This document shows, in pieces, positions 51,735-60,519 of a DNA stretch of 64,000 nt. Numbering within the stretch: position 1 is the stretch's first letter; each line of letters starts with the position of its first letter. The notes under the pieces are model-generated. The model was not told the DNA's origin. It did no database searches and saw only the letters and a list, made by a program, of their open reading frames with translations. The DNA comes from Thermoplasmata archaeon. GTDB lineage: Archaea > Thermoplasmatota > Thermoplasmata > Lutacidiplasmatales > UBA184. A program made the translations under genes and the position numbers. Location of the stretch: positions 1-64,000 of the forward strand of contig JAJYXQ010000071.1 of the NCBI GenBank assembly GCA_021796385.1, read 5' to 3'.

Positions 51735-52931
51735 ATGTCCCGTGATCCCGTGGCCTTCCTGAGCAAGGAGTATGCCCAGCTCGTGCAGGCGAACCTCGAT
51801 TGGAGGATCCATACGCTGAATGGACCGAGCGAGCCCTGGTGCCATGTCGATGGGAAGAAGGTGCTCATGTTCTGCTCCAACAACTACCTCGGTCTCAGCA
51901 CGCACCCCAGGCTCCGGGCAGCAGCGGTCGAGGCGGTCCAGAGGTACGGGGCGGGCTCCGGCTCTGTCCGGCCCATCGCAGGGACCATGGATGTCCACGT
52001 GGAGCTGGAAAAGCGGCTCGCACGGTTCAAGGGGGCGGAAGCGTCCCTCGTCTATCAGACCGGCTTCGCTGCGAACGCCGGCCTCATCCCCCAGCTTGCC
52101 GGCGAGGGGGACCTCATCGTGAGCGATGAGCTCAATCACGGGAGCATCATCGACGGGGTCCGCCTCTCGAAGGCGGACAAGGCCGTGTACCGCCATGCGG
52201 ATGTGGACGACCTCGAACGGGTCCTGAACTCCGCCGAGGCCCATACACCTGCGTATCAGAAGATCCTGATCATTACCGACGGGGTGTTTTCGATGGACGG
52301 GGACGTCGCACCACTTGACCGCATCGCCAAGGTGGGAAAGGACCATGGGGCCATGGTCTACGTCGACGACGCCCATGGCGAGGGTGTGCTGGGGGAAGCC
52401 GGCCGGGGGATCGTCTCCCACTTCCATCTATCGCGCAACGTCGTGCAGGTCGAGATGGGCACATTCTCCAAGGCGTTCGGCGTGGTCGGAGGACACGTCT
52501 CGGGCTCGCGGGATCTCGTGAACTTCGCCCTCAACAAGTCGCGTACCTGGCTCCTGAGCGGATCCCATCCTCCGGCCGTCGCAGCCGCCTGCCTCGCCGC
52601 CATCGATGTGCTTGAGCAGGAACCGGAACATGTGCGGCGCCTGTGGGAGAACACGCGGCGGTTCAAGAAGGCCATGTCGGATGCTGGATTCAATATCGGG
52701 AAGAGCACGACCCCCATCACGCCCATCATCGTCGGGGAGAGCGCCAAGGCGAAGCAACTGAGCGATCGCCTCTTCGAGCTCCAAGTGTTCGCGCTTCCGA
52801 TCGTCTTCCCCATGGTCGCCAAAGACCAGGCCCGCATCCGCACGATCATGAATGCGGCCATGACGGAGGACGAGGTGGGGTTTGCCATCGACGCCTTCAT
52901 CCGGGCCGGCAAAGACCTCCGGATCCTCTGA
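51735..52931 (+). CDS. kbl: Glycine C-acetyltransferase (2-amino-3-ketobutyrate CoA ligase)
   Basis: 398 residues of the alpha-oxoamine synthase family: SNNYLGLSTHPRL, GSGSVRPIAGTM, YVDDAHGEGVLG and the PLP lysine in GTFSKAFGVVGG. It follows tdh by 62 nt and completes threonine breakdown to glycine and acetyl-CoA. GTG 51726, three codons upstream, coincides with the predicted transcript start and could be a leaderless start instead. Confidence 0.92.
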   Translation: MSRDPVAFLSKEYAQLVQANLDWRIHTLNGPSEPWCHVDGKKVLMFCSNNYLGLSTHPRLRAAAVEAVQRYGAGSGSVRPIAGTMDVHVELEKRLARFKGAEASLVYQTGFAANAGLIPQLAGEGDLIVSDELNHGSIIDGVRLSKADKAVYRHADVDDLERVLNSAEAHTPAYQKILIITDGVFSMDGDVAPLDRIAKVGKDHGAMVYVDDAHGEGVLGEAGRGIVSHFHLSRNVVQVEMGTFSKAFGVVGGHVSGSRDLVNFALNKSRTWLLSGSHPPAVAAACLAAIDVLEQEPEHVRRLWENTRRFKKAMSDAGFNIGKSTTPITPIIVGESAKAKQLSDRLFELQVFALPIVFPMVAKDQARIRTIMNAAMTEDEVGFAIDAFIRAGKDLRIL

Positions 52932-53009
52932 GGAGCGGAGGACCGGGGGGACTGACGAGAGGATCGCCCTTTCCACGTCGACCAGCAGAGAACCCCGGTC
53001 CCTAGGTCT

Positions 53010-54377
53010 ATGACGGACGTTCCTCCAAAGCCCATGGATCCGGTAGCGCTTCCCTTGAAAGGAGGGTGGAGGACCCTCGACCGTCGGGTCTACACACTTT
53101 CGGTTGCCGCCTTCGTGCGCTCCAGCGGACGCTCGGCAAGCTGGATCTTCCTTCCGCTATTGCTGTACGTGGGGTACCACCTTTCGCTCTTCCAAGTGGG
53201 GCTCCTGGTCTCCGCCCTCGTTCCGCTCTCGGTCCTCGTGAACCTTCTCGGCGGGGTCGCGACCGACCGTTATGGCCGGCGCTGGTTCGCCATGGTGCCC
53301 CCCTTCGGAGCGGCCATGGTGTTCCTTGCGCTCTACCGCTTTTGGGACGCCGGGTTGGGGCTCATGATGGTCCTCTGGGCCTGCAACATCGTGCTCATTA
53401 ACATCCAGCAGCCCGCCCAGAACGCCATGCTCGGGGATGTGACCCACCCAGCGGAGCGGACCGTCGCCTTCGGTGTCCAAAGGGTCTTTTCGAACGCGGG
53501 TTTCGCTCTCGCCCCCGCCGTGGGGGGCTTGTTGGCCGCGGGTTATGGGCTCCCGGTGGTATTCCTGATGTCCGCCGTGACCGCGTTCGGGGAGGGGGTG
53601 ATCCTCCTCGCCTTCCTGAAGGAATCCTTCCGCGGTACGGCCTCCGAGCAACGGACCCAGGCATCGAACGAAGACCCGGGGTCCCACCGATGGAGTGAAG
53701 GGTTCCGCTATCCCTTCCGGGACCGTTTCCTCGTATCCTTTGGAGTCCTCGGGTTTGCCCTCACTATCGTCACCCAACAGTTCGGGACCCCACTCACCCT
53801 CTTCCTGGGTACGGCACAGCATCTTCCCTTCGCCGAGATCGGCCTGGTGTACTCCATGAACGGGATCGTGGTGGTCGCCCTGCAGATCCCCATCTCCTGG
53901 GGGGTGCAGCGCCGCAGGCTCCTGTGGATGGCGGTCGGGGCCTTGCTCTACGGGACCGCCTTCCTGGTCCTCGACATTTCTCCGGGATTCATCGTCGATC
54001 TCGCCGCGATCTTCGTGCTCACCTTGGGGGAGGACATCTCGAGCCCCCTGCAGAACGCCGTGCTCTCCGGTCTGAGCGGACCCGCCCGGAGGGGAAGCTA
54101 CTTCGGGGCGTACAATGTCTTCACCAGCAGCGCCCAGGCATTCGCCCCGGCGCTGGGCACGCTTCTCCTCGGGATCAGCAATGAGGCGCTCTGGGTGCCC
54201 ATGGCTGGCCTCAGCCTGATCGTGGCGATGGGCTACACCATGCTCCATCGACGCGATGGGACCATTCCGGAGGTCCCGCCCGGTGGGACCGGGTCCGTCG
54301 GGGCTCCCCTGTTCGTGACCCCGACCACGGGGGTCACCGGTGGAAAGCACACCGGGTTCGGACACACGGGTCCGTGA
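53010..54377 (+). CDS. Major facilitator superfamily transporter
   Basis: 455 residues with about 12 membrane helices. The loop 2-3 motif is GGVATDRYGRRW, and LGDVTHPAERTVAFGVQRV lies between helices 4 and 5. A longer polar loop at about 210-235 separates the halves. The C-terminus is a Gly/Thr/Pro-rich tail. Substrate unknown; the layout resembles drug or sugar efflux members. No linked gene suggests a substrate. Confidence 0.85.
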   Translation: MTDVPPKPMDPVALPLKGGWRTLDRRVYTLSVAAFVRSSGRSASWIFLPLLLYVGYHLSLFQVGLLVSALVPLSVLVNLLGGVATDRYGRRWFAMVPPFGAAMVFLALYRFWDAGLGLMMVLWACNIVLINIQQPAQNAMLGDVTHPAERTVAFGVQRVFSNAGFALAPAVGGLLAAGYGLPVVFLMSAVTAFGEGVILLAFLKESFRGTASEQRTQASNEDPGSHRWSEGFRYPFRDRFLVSFGVLGFALTIVTQQFGTPLTLFLGTAQHLPFAEIGLVYSMNGIVVVALQIPISWGVQRRRLLWMAVGALLYGTAFLVLDISPGFIVDLAAIFVLTLGEDISSPLQNAVLSGLSGPARRGSYFGAYNVFTSSAQAFAPALGTLLLGISNEALWVPMAGLSLIVAMGYTMLHRRDGTIPEVPPGGTGSVGAPLFVTPTTGVTGGKHTGFGHTGP

Positions 54378-54429
54378 AGGGGAAAGGGTTGGGGGGCTCT
54401 CCCCGGGGGGAGAGCCCAAGATCTTCGGC

Positions 54430-54693
54430 CTATCCGAAGAAGACGGAGACCTCGGAGATCTTCCGGCGAGTAGGGATCCCCAACTGGACGTAAAGGTCCT
54501 CGAGGGCCTTGGCGCTAGGAGCATCCCACACGCAGCGCGCCTGGGTCTTCCCCCCGATCGCATAGATCACGTGGGGACGGAAGCCAGCCGGCCCCTTCCC
54601 GCTCTTGATGATCCCGATCGCCGCATTCACCTTCTCGACCACTGTGTTCGTCTGGCTCGGTTCCCATTGGTGCTCTATCTCAAACGTTGTCAT
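54430..54693 (-). CDS. Small alpha/beta protein, unknown function
   Basis: 87 residues from ATG 54693 (MTTFEIEHQWEPSQ). It seems to contain a ferredoxin-like alpha/beta fold with a KALEDLYVQLGIPTRRKISE helix-strand end, similar in feel to small dimeric alpha-beta-barrel proteins. No family assigned. It is divergent from the Bat-type regulator, and the two share twin palindromes with an embedded TATA box; the leader would be about 12 nt. Confidence 0.6.
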   Translation of the reverse strand: MTTFEIEHQWEPSQTNTVVEKVNAAIGIIKSGKGPAGFRPHVIYAIGGKTQARCVWDAPSAKALEDLYVQLGIPTRRKISEVSVFFG

Positions 54694-54722
54694 CTTTCTC
54701 GACCTCGAAGGACTTGACGCCA

Positions 54723-54738
54723 CCGGTTTATATACCGG
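54723..54738. promoter_or_regulatory. Dyad CCGGT-TTATAT-ACCGG with embedded TATA box
   Basis: The TATA core lies inside 5-bp inverted arms between the divergent genes. It serves the minus gene (start about 38 nt away) and possibly the plus gene. Binding of a repressor here would occlude TBP. Confidence 0.5.
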
Positions 54739-54742
54739 GGGT

Positions 54743-54758
54743 CGTTTCTATAGAAACG
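54743..54758. promoter_or_regulatory. Perfect 16-bp palindrome CGTTTCTATAGAAACG
   Basis: Eight-bp arms without spacer, four bases after the dyad at 54723. It is a likely operator, perhaps for the adjacent HTH regulator itself, and also contains a CTATAG core. Confidence 0.55.
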
Positions 54759-54792
54759 GGGTGGTCAACTCTGCCCTGACCCGAAGGTTTTC

Positions 54793-55521
54793 ATGCAAGT
54801 CGTCACCATCCGCGTCGAGCACGATTGCCCCTTCGCAAAGCCGATCCTCGAGCGATCGGGAGCGTCGGGGACCCATTACTGCCATCGGGGGCGGTCCGCG
54901 ATGCTCGAAGTGCAGGCGGAGACCCCCGAGGACCTTCGGGGAATCACGGGGACCTTCATCTCCCAGGGCGGGAGCGTGGTGCTCGGTGGTGGCGAAACCG
55001 ACCTCCATGCCGTCGTCACCTTTCCCGTCTGTGCTTGCTGTAGCCGCGGGCAAGTGATCCCCTCCATCGAATCTTCCGGTAGCTTCTATCTCCCCCCCAC
55101 CTCGTACCGGGATGGAGTGGAAACCTACCAGTTCGCTCTGCACGATCCCTCCGTGGGGTCTCGGATCCTCTCTGCCCTTCCCGCCGGGGTGAACGTTCGG
55201 AACCTTGCCTCGAGCCCTGTGACCGTTCTCGGCCCCAACGGGGACCTCTTGATCCCAGCCTCCGCCCTTTTCCTCGGGGTGACCGGACGCCAGCGGGAAG
55301 CATTGCGCACCGCCGCGTCCCGAGGGTACTATCGAATCCCTAGGGGAACGGACGATTCCGAGCTCGCCCGTGCCCTGGGTGTCTCCCGAGCCGCATTCGA
55401 AAGCCTCCTGCGAAAGGCAGAGAACCGGATCCTCCTGGCCACCCTTGAGTACCTGCCCGCTCCCTCCGCTCCCGAGGTACTGGAACGGAAGGATCCCGCG
55501 CCTAACGACTCGGAAGCGTAG
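54793..55521 (+). CDS. Bat-type HTH transcriptional regulator (HTH_10)
   Basis: 242 residues. The C-terminal HTH_10 domain (about 165-220) has LFLGVTGRQREALRTAASRG, then YYRIPRGTDDSELARALGVS and a final helix AAFESLLRKAENRIL. Of the N-terminal 150 residues, the first part has paired Cys/His (CPFAKPILE, THYCHRG, CACCSRG), possibly a metal- or redox-sensing domain. It is related to bacterio-opsin activator proteins. The 3' end overlaps the opposing S66 peptidase gene by 20 bp. Likely autoregulated through the twin palindromes. Confidence 0.82.
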   Translation: MQVVTIRVEHDCPFAKPILERSGASGTHYCHRGRSAMLEVQAETPEDLRGITGTFISQGGSVVLGGGETDLHAVVTFPVCACCSRGQVIPSIESSGSFYLPPTSYRDGVETYQFALHDPSVGSRILSALPAGVNVRNLASSPVTVLGPNGDLLIPASALFLGVTGRQREALRTAASRGYYRIPRGTDDSELARALGVSRAAFESLLRKAENRILLATLEYLPAPSAPEVLERKDPAPNDSEA

Positions 55522-56542
55522 GGGATTCGGTCAGGGCGAGGGTCCGATGCACCGGGTCGACTCGGATCGGATTTCCTAGGGGAAGGATCCACTGAGGGTC
55601 CGTGTGCCCAAAGTCGAGGTTCGTCACCACGGGCATCTCCGGCACGCCGAACTCCTCGAAGAGCACCTCGGTGATGGTCCGGTCCAACTCCCGCTTTTGC
55701 TCGGAGGTATACCCTCGGGCCCGTCCGAAGAGCAGTCCTGCGGATCGGAGGAAAACATCCTCGAGCGCATAGTTCCGGAGCCATCGCTGCACCGCGCGCA
55801 CGGACGGGACCTCCTCACTGGTCTCGAGGAAGAGGACCCTTCCTTTCCAAAAGGATGGCGGGGGCCAGTACCGGGTCCCTTTCAGCATCTCGAGAACCTC
55901 AATGTTTCCCCCCCACAGCGGGCCGGAAACTGTCCGTTTCCCTGAGAGCCAGTGCGGCCCATCATTCGGGTGGGACCGATTGACCTTTCCGACGTTCGCC
56001 CTGTCGCCCCAATCGGGGTAGCCCTCCGAATATCGGGAAAACGGGGTGTACTTTAGAGGGGGTCCGGAGCCGAAGAGGACCGCGCGTGCTTGGGATCGGA
56101 AGGACTCGGGAAACCGCGTCATCTGGGACCAGCCGGCCAGCATGCTGGGTCCATGAAAGGTGACGAGCCCTTGGAGATTCGCCCAGCTCAGAAGCGTCGT
56201 CGTATCGGAATAACCAAGGAGCACTTTGGGATGCCGACGGAACACCCCGGGGTCCAGATAGGGAAGGACCCGCATCGAGTCGTCCCCGCCGATAACGGAG
56301 ACGACCGCAACGACCTCCGGGTCCTCGAAGGCGGTCATCACGTCCTGTGCGCGGTCCTCCGGGTGATGGTAGAGATGGTCCGGGTCGGCCCGGGTATGGG
56401 GAAATTCCTTCACGGAGAGCCGGAAGTATTTGCGTAGGTTCTCGATCGCGCGGTCGAGGACCCAAGGGAACCGCGCCGCCCCTCCCCAAGAGGGGGAGAC
56501 AATGCCCACCGCATCCCCCGGCCGAAGAGCCTTGGGTTTCAT
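55502..56542 (-). CDS. S66-family peptidase (LD-carboxypeptidase / MccF-like)
   Basis: 346 residues. Nucleophile S112 in LLGYSDTTTL, a Glu in VLFLETSEEVPS and a His in DFGHTDPQWILP give the Ser-Glu-His triad of S66. In bacteria members cleave murein tetrapeptides or inactivate microcin C-like nucleotide peptides; with no murein in this lineage, the MccF-like detoxifying role is more likely. ATG 56542 matches the MKPKALRPGDAVGIV family start; an ATG three codons upstream is also possible. Confidence 0.85.
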   Translation of the reverse strand: MKPKALRPGDAVGIVSPSWGGAARFPWVLDRAIENLRKYFRLSVKEFPHTRADPDHLYHHPEDRAQDVMTAFEDPEVVAVVSVIGGDDSMRVLPYLDPGVFRRHPKVLLGYSDTTTLLSWANLQGLVTFHGPSMLAGWSQMTRFPESFRSQARAVLFGSGPPLKYTPFSRYSEGYPDWGDRANVGKVNRSHPNDGPHWLSGKRTVSGPLWGGNIEVLEMLKGTRYWPPPSFWKGRVLFLETSEEVPSVRAVQRWLRNYALEDVFLRSAGLLFGRARGYTSEQKRELDRTITEVLFEEFGVPEMPVVTNLDFGHTDPQWILPLGNPIRVDPVHRTLALTESPTLPSR

Positions 56543-56668
56543 CGACCGCATGACCGGTAAGAACACCGGAACGCACTTCAAGTCCACGCAGGTTGGCGGC
56601 TTTTCGCCAAATCTTTATCTCTCCTTCAAGGATGTGCGCATCGTTTCGGGAGGGGTGAAGGGCGGTTG

Positions 56669-57934
56669 GTGGTCATCGAACCATTGCGGGGTTGGCACCC
56701 GAACCCGTCCCGGTTCGATCCTTCCGAGCTCATCTCCCCGGTCTATGATACCATCGGACCGGAGGAGCATCGCGCGCTCGACGCCCGCCCGTTCAACGCG
56801 GCACAGTTCACCTCCCGTCGGAGCGACATGCCCGTCAGCCGCTTCACGGCGTTGGCGGTACGGAAGCTCAATGCCGCCCTGCATGCCCAGGCGTACGTGC
56901 GCGACCCCACCCCCGCGTTCTATGTCTATTCGATAGAGTATCGCCCGGAGCCCGACATCCTTGAGACGATCCCTGTCGAGGACCGCCGCCCGGCCTATCT
57001 TCTCATCGGGCTGGTCGGCGCCCTCTCGCTGGAACACTTGGAAGATATCGCGTTGCACGAGCGGACGTTCCCCGACCGGGTCGAGGAACGCATCCGGCTG
57101 GAGCGGGCCACGGGTATGCATAACGCCCCCATCGTCGCGGGCTACCGGATGGAGAACCACACGGTCAACGACCTCCTCGAGAATCATTTGGGCCTCGACC
57201 GGCGGCGGCTCAAGTTCGACGCAGACCGCCCTCCACTCGTCGAGGCGAAGCTTCATGGCAGCACGCACCGGCTGTGGGCACTGACCGAACCCCGGCTCAT
57301 CTCCCGATTGCGGAGCTTGTTTCGACGGAAACGAGTCATGATCCTCGACGGACATCACCGATTCACTGCGGCACGGCAAATGGCAATCGAAGGTGAGCGT
57401 GTGTACCCGCTCACGATGCTGGTCGAGGCGCACGACCGGGCCCTTTTGCTCTTGCCGTGGCACCGGGTCGTCGCCCGAAAGCAGCGGCCCTTCGCAACCC
57501 TCCACAAGGCGGCCCTCCGTCACTTTCCGGACGTAGAGCCGCTTGAGCCAGACCTTTCGCTCCCCGCCTACCTCGAGGTCCTACGGGGTGTCCGAAACCA
57601 GGGGAGACAGGGTTTCTTGGCGGTGGGCCGTTCCTCCGCATGGCTTGCGCGGGGAGGGCCCTTACGGAATGAAGGGGAGGACTTTCAATTGCTCCACCGC
57701 TTCCTCGAAGGGGAGCTTCGTCTCGAGGCGGGGAAATTCTCTTTCGTCCGGTCGCCAGGCGAGGCCTTGGAGGAGGCTAGAGAGAGCGATGGGACGGCCT
57801 TCCTCCTCCCTCCCATCGCCATAGAGGGGGTCGAGCGGGAAGCGTTCGCTCATCGGTTCATGGCGCAAAAGTCGACGATGTTCCTGCCCAAGGTTGCCGA
57901 GGGGCTTATCTTCAGCCACCTCAAGGACCCGTAG
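56669..57934 (+). CDS. DUF1015-family protein
   Basis: 421 residues with the family's ISPVYDTI, FNAAQFT-type start, the central motif ILDGHHRFTAARQ near residue 231, and the C-terminal KSTMFLPKVAEGLIFSHL. DUF1015 proteins are widespread but uncharacterised; some are linked to serine phosphorylation (SerK-like activity is known for related proteins). GTG 56669 was chosen; TTG 56666 is adjacent. A purine-rich GGGAGGGGTGA lies about 10-20 nt upstream, and a TATA-like CTTTATCTC is centred near 56618. Confidence 0.8.
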   Translation: MVIEPLRGWHPNPSRFDPSELISPVYDTIGPEEHRALDARPFNAAQFTSRRSDMPVSRFTALAVRKLNAALHAQAYVRDPTPAFYVYSIEYRPEPDILETIPVEDRRPAYLLIGLVGALSLEHLEDIALHERTFPDRVEERIRLERATGMHNAPIVAGYRMENHTVNDLLENHLGLDRRRLKFDADRPPLVEAKLHGSTHRLWALTEPRLISRLRSLFRRKRVMILDGHHRFTAARQMAIEGERVYPLTMLVEAHDRALLLLPWHRVVARKQRPFATLHKAALRHFPDVEPLEPDLSLPAYLEVLRGVRNQGRQGFLAVGRSSAWLARGGPLRNEGEDFQLLHRFLEGELRLEAGKFSFVRSPGEALEEARESDGTAFLLPPIAIEGVEREAFAHRFMAQKSTMFLPKVAEGLIFSHLKDP

Positions 57935-57961
57935 CCGTCCCCACCGTAAGAGATTCGGGCG

Positions 57962-58750
57962 TCACACTCGCTCGTAGTCGAGGCCGAGTTCGGAGAGCCG
58001 GGCGATGACGCGGCTGCGCTCTTCGGACGCGAGGCTCTTCCACTCGATCACCGCTACTTCCGGGCGGGGGTCGGAGCGTTCGATCGCCTGCGCGAGCATC
58101 GCTAGCTCGCCGCAGTAGTGCTTGCTCATCATGTGGCCAAAGGCAAACCTTCCCTCGAGCGCGAGCCGCGAGAACTTGGACTCGTAGTGGAGCCCACCGA
58201 TGCCGAGGGCCACCTTTCCGAAAGATGCTTCGGCATCGAGGGAGGCCACCACGGCCTCGGCCAGCACCTTGTGCAGGCGACCATCCTTCCAGATCTCCTC
58301 ATTTCCGCCCACCTCGGCGTACACGACCGGGGTGCGAAGGGCTGGCCCGTGATGGGTCGCCTCGTACGTTACGGGAATGTCCAACGGAGCGCGCTCGCTG
58401 AGAGCCTTAAGGATCTTCAGCATCGCCACCGGGGCGGCGGTCGAGAGCTCCCGCGGTCTTCCCCCGAGCTTTGCGTCATCGGTCCAGTTCCCCACGGGGT
58501 GTGCCGTGAAGGCTGGCACGCTCTTCGCACTGCTGTGCCGGCTCAGGACGATGATGAGGTCGGCCCCCAGCTTGTCGAGGTAGTCAGCGTACAGGTGATG
58601 GCCCGGGAGTTCCAGCAGCTCGATCCCCTCCCACTCGTATCTCGAGATCCCTTCCACGGCGGAGACCGGGCGGAACGCATATGCGGACCGTAAGGCGGCC
58701 GCCGCCCCGGCGGAGACCATGTCCTCCGGTGAGTAGACTAGATAGCGCAT
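57962..58750 (-). CDS. dtdA: D-aminoacyl-tRNA deacylase, archaeal DtdA type
   Basis: 262 residues. Family motifs SRHSSAKSVPAFTAH, HPVGNW and VTYEATHHGP are present, as are the HYESKFS and FGHMMSKHY blocks. It hydrolyses D-aminoacyl-tRNAs to recycle tRNA; archaea and plants use this zinc-dependent form. Convergent with the DUF1015 gene (27 nt between stops) and 44 nt downstream of the DNA methyltransferase gene in the same direction. Confidence 0.92.
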   Translation of the reverse strand: MRYLVYSPEDMVSAGAAAALRSAYAFRPVSAVEGISRYEWEGIELLELPGHHLYADYLDKLGADLIIVLSRHSSAKSVPAFTAHPVGNWTDDAKLGGRPRELSTAAPVAMLKILKALSERAPLDIPVTYEATHHGPALRTPVVYAEVGGNEEIWKDGRLHKVLAEAVVASLDAEASFGKVALGIGGLHYESKFSRLALEGRFAFGHMMSKHYCGELAMLAQAIERSDPRPEVAVIEWKSLASEERSRVIARLSELGLDYERV

Positions 58751-58794
58751 TCGGTCCCCGTCTGCCTCACGAAAGGGCTGCCTTTAGCCTGTCG

Positions 58795-60450
58795 CTACGC
58801 CGCGGGGGCTTTGCGGAGGGTGGCGATGGTCTCCCGGAGCACGAAACCCCTTCGCTGACCCGAGCGTCGGGTCCGGGCTACCGCAAAGGACTCCACCTGA
58901 AAGCCCAGGTCCCGCGCCAACCGGACGAAGATGGCATCCCCGGGAACGTACGCCCCCGCCATCAACGAATCCCCGTTGACCACGAGGAACCGGGCCCCCG
59001 GTTTCAGGGCGCGGTGCACGTTCTGGATCACCGGTACAAGATCGCTGAAGTACCGGGCCACGATCGCATCCATGTTGGGCCGGCGATACGTCGATTTCCG
59101 TCGTATGTTCTCCCGGATCGACCTCCGGACCTGGCGTATCCAGCCATCCCGTGCGACCCGAGGGTGGAGTGCATCGTCCGAGACGGCCGACGAGGGTGTG
59201 TTATCACAGGCCACCATCGTCTCGCGCAGATGCTTGAGCTCGCCGTAGCCCCGGACAAGCCCCAGCCACGCCATCTCGATCTTGTAGTTCATCGGATAGT
59301 CCATCCCGTTCACGTAGGGCGGGCTAGTGATGGCTACGTCTACGTTGCCTGATCCCAGGGGTTGTGTACCGGAGTCGCCTTGCGTGATCCGAAGGCGCGG
59401 GCCCCACCGTCCGGTGTCTTTCTGGAGTTCGGCAAGGTCCTCTCGCATCCGGTCGATGGCCATCTGGAACAGTTCGAAGGGTCGTTCCCTCCCGAAGCGT
59501 CCCTTGGCCGCATAACCTAGGCACGGGGAGCGCTTGAGGTTGCTCGCATCGATCAGGATGTCCGCGAAGGACAACCGGAGAAGGTCCTTGTCTGGTGAGT
59601 TGGGTAGGGCATCGATCGCGTTCCGGAGAGAAAGGAGGGATGCCAGGACCTCAGGGCGGAAGTGCGAGCGGGTCTCCTTGAGGAACGGGAGCTCCGAGGT
59701 TCTTTCGTTGCGGTCCCGTAGTACTCGGTCGGCCAAGCGTCCGAGCTTCCGAGGATCCACTTCCCACTCGCCTTTGGCGGAGGAAACAAAGGCCGCCAGA
59801 GGGAGCATATCATTCCCGACACCCTGGGCGCCCGCCAGCCGGGCCTCCACGGGGACCGTTCCGCTGCCACAGAACGGGTCCAGTACCACACTTCCTTTGC
59901 CGGTGGAGAGGTTCGCCAGTGATTCCCTGACGAATCCTGCGGAGAATCCCTGCACGTACGGCCACCAACGATGGACGGCCAGCTGTTCGTTGGGGCGAAA
60001 GTGGAGATTCAGCGGTCGGCTCGTGACCGAAATGCCGATCTCTCGCTCGAAGGCCTCCCGGAAATCCTCCGGCCCGACACCCTCTTCCAAACGGGACCCT
60101 ATGTTCTCATACTCCTGTGCGATCCAGAGCGAACGGCCCACCGGGTGCACCGCTCCGGCGGTCTCCAGTTGCTCGATGGCCTGGGTGACCTCGGATTCGA
60201 GCTGCCCCGTGACCGTGGCGATTTGCTTTGCGGTGATCCCCATCACGCCCGAACGTCGAACCGTGCTCAACACCGTCCGTTCTACGGGGGTGTCCGGAGG
60301 ATCGGGCCGGGGCATCGCCTCGTGCCAGGGGTCGCGCCCCAAAAGGTTGGCGCCCGGAACCCAGAAGAAGTGCCGAAGGGGTCCAACTCGGGTCGGTCCC
60401 TTGAGATATTCGGCCCGGAACCCCTGAGGAAGCGGTCCGGCGAGGTTCAT
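58795..60450 (-). CDS. DNA methyltransferase with N-terminal winged helix, apparently orphan
   Basis: 551 residues. Residues about 55-110 form a winged-helix-like segment (VLSTVRRSGVMGITAKQIATV). The methyltransferase core follows, with motif I DPFCGSGTVPVEA (191-203) and motif IV VAITSPPYVNGMDYP near 370. The S/T-P-P-Y motif indicates N4-cytosine or N6-adenine methylation of DNA, although base methylation of RNA is not excluded. No restriction gene is nearby. ATG 60450 is about 24 nt after a TATA-like CGTATACA, so leaderless. Confidence 0.8.
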   Translation of the reverse strand: MNLAGPLPQGFRAEYLKGPTRVGPLRHFFWVPGANLLGRDPWHEAMPRPDPPDTPVERTVLSTVRRSGVMGITAKQIATVTGQLESEVTQAIEQLETAGAVHPVGRSLWIAQEYENIGSRLEEGVGPEDFREAFEREIGISVTSRPLNLHFRPNEQLAVHRWWPYVQGFSAGFVRESLANLSTGKGSVVLDPFCGSGTVPVEARLAGAQGVGNDMLPLAAFVSSAKGEWEVDPRKLGRLADRVLRDRNERTSELPFLKETRSHFRPEVLASLLSLRNAIDALPNSPDKDLLRLSFADILIDASNLKRSPCLGYAAKGRFGRERPFELFQMAIDRMREDLAELQKDTGRWGPRLRITQGDSGTQPLGSGNVDVAITSPPYVNGMDYPMNYKIEMAWLGLVRGYGELKHLRETMVACDNTPSSAVSDDALHPRVARDGWIRQVRRSIRENIRRKSTYRRPNMDAIVARYFSDLVPVIQNVHRALKPGARFLVVNGDSLMAGAYVPGDAIFVRLARDLGFQVESFAVARTRRSGQRRGFVLRETIATLRKAPAA

Positions 60451-60470
60451 ATTCCTTCTCGATATAGTGT

Positions 60471-60478
60471 GTATACGT
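60471..60478. promoter_or_regulatory. Shared TATA-like box of methyltransferase and kelch gene
   Basis: GTATAC is self-complementary and lies between the divergent genes, 24 nt from ATG 60450 (minus) and about 46 nt from ATG 60520 (plus). A second AT-rich core GATATAG at 60461-60467 could serve the plus strand. Confidence 0.45.
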
Positions 60479-60519
60479 TGAAGCCCCCAGGAAGCGGCCA
60501 TTCTAGCGGGCGCTGGTCC

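Noticed and set aside
59971-60519. Upstream extension of the kelch-DUF835 frame
   Set aside because: It lies opposite the methyltransferase gene and would place the signal helix in the middle of the protein.
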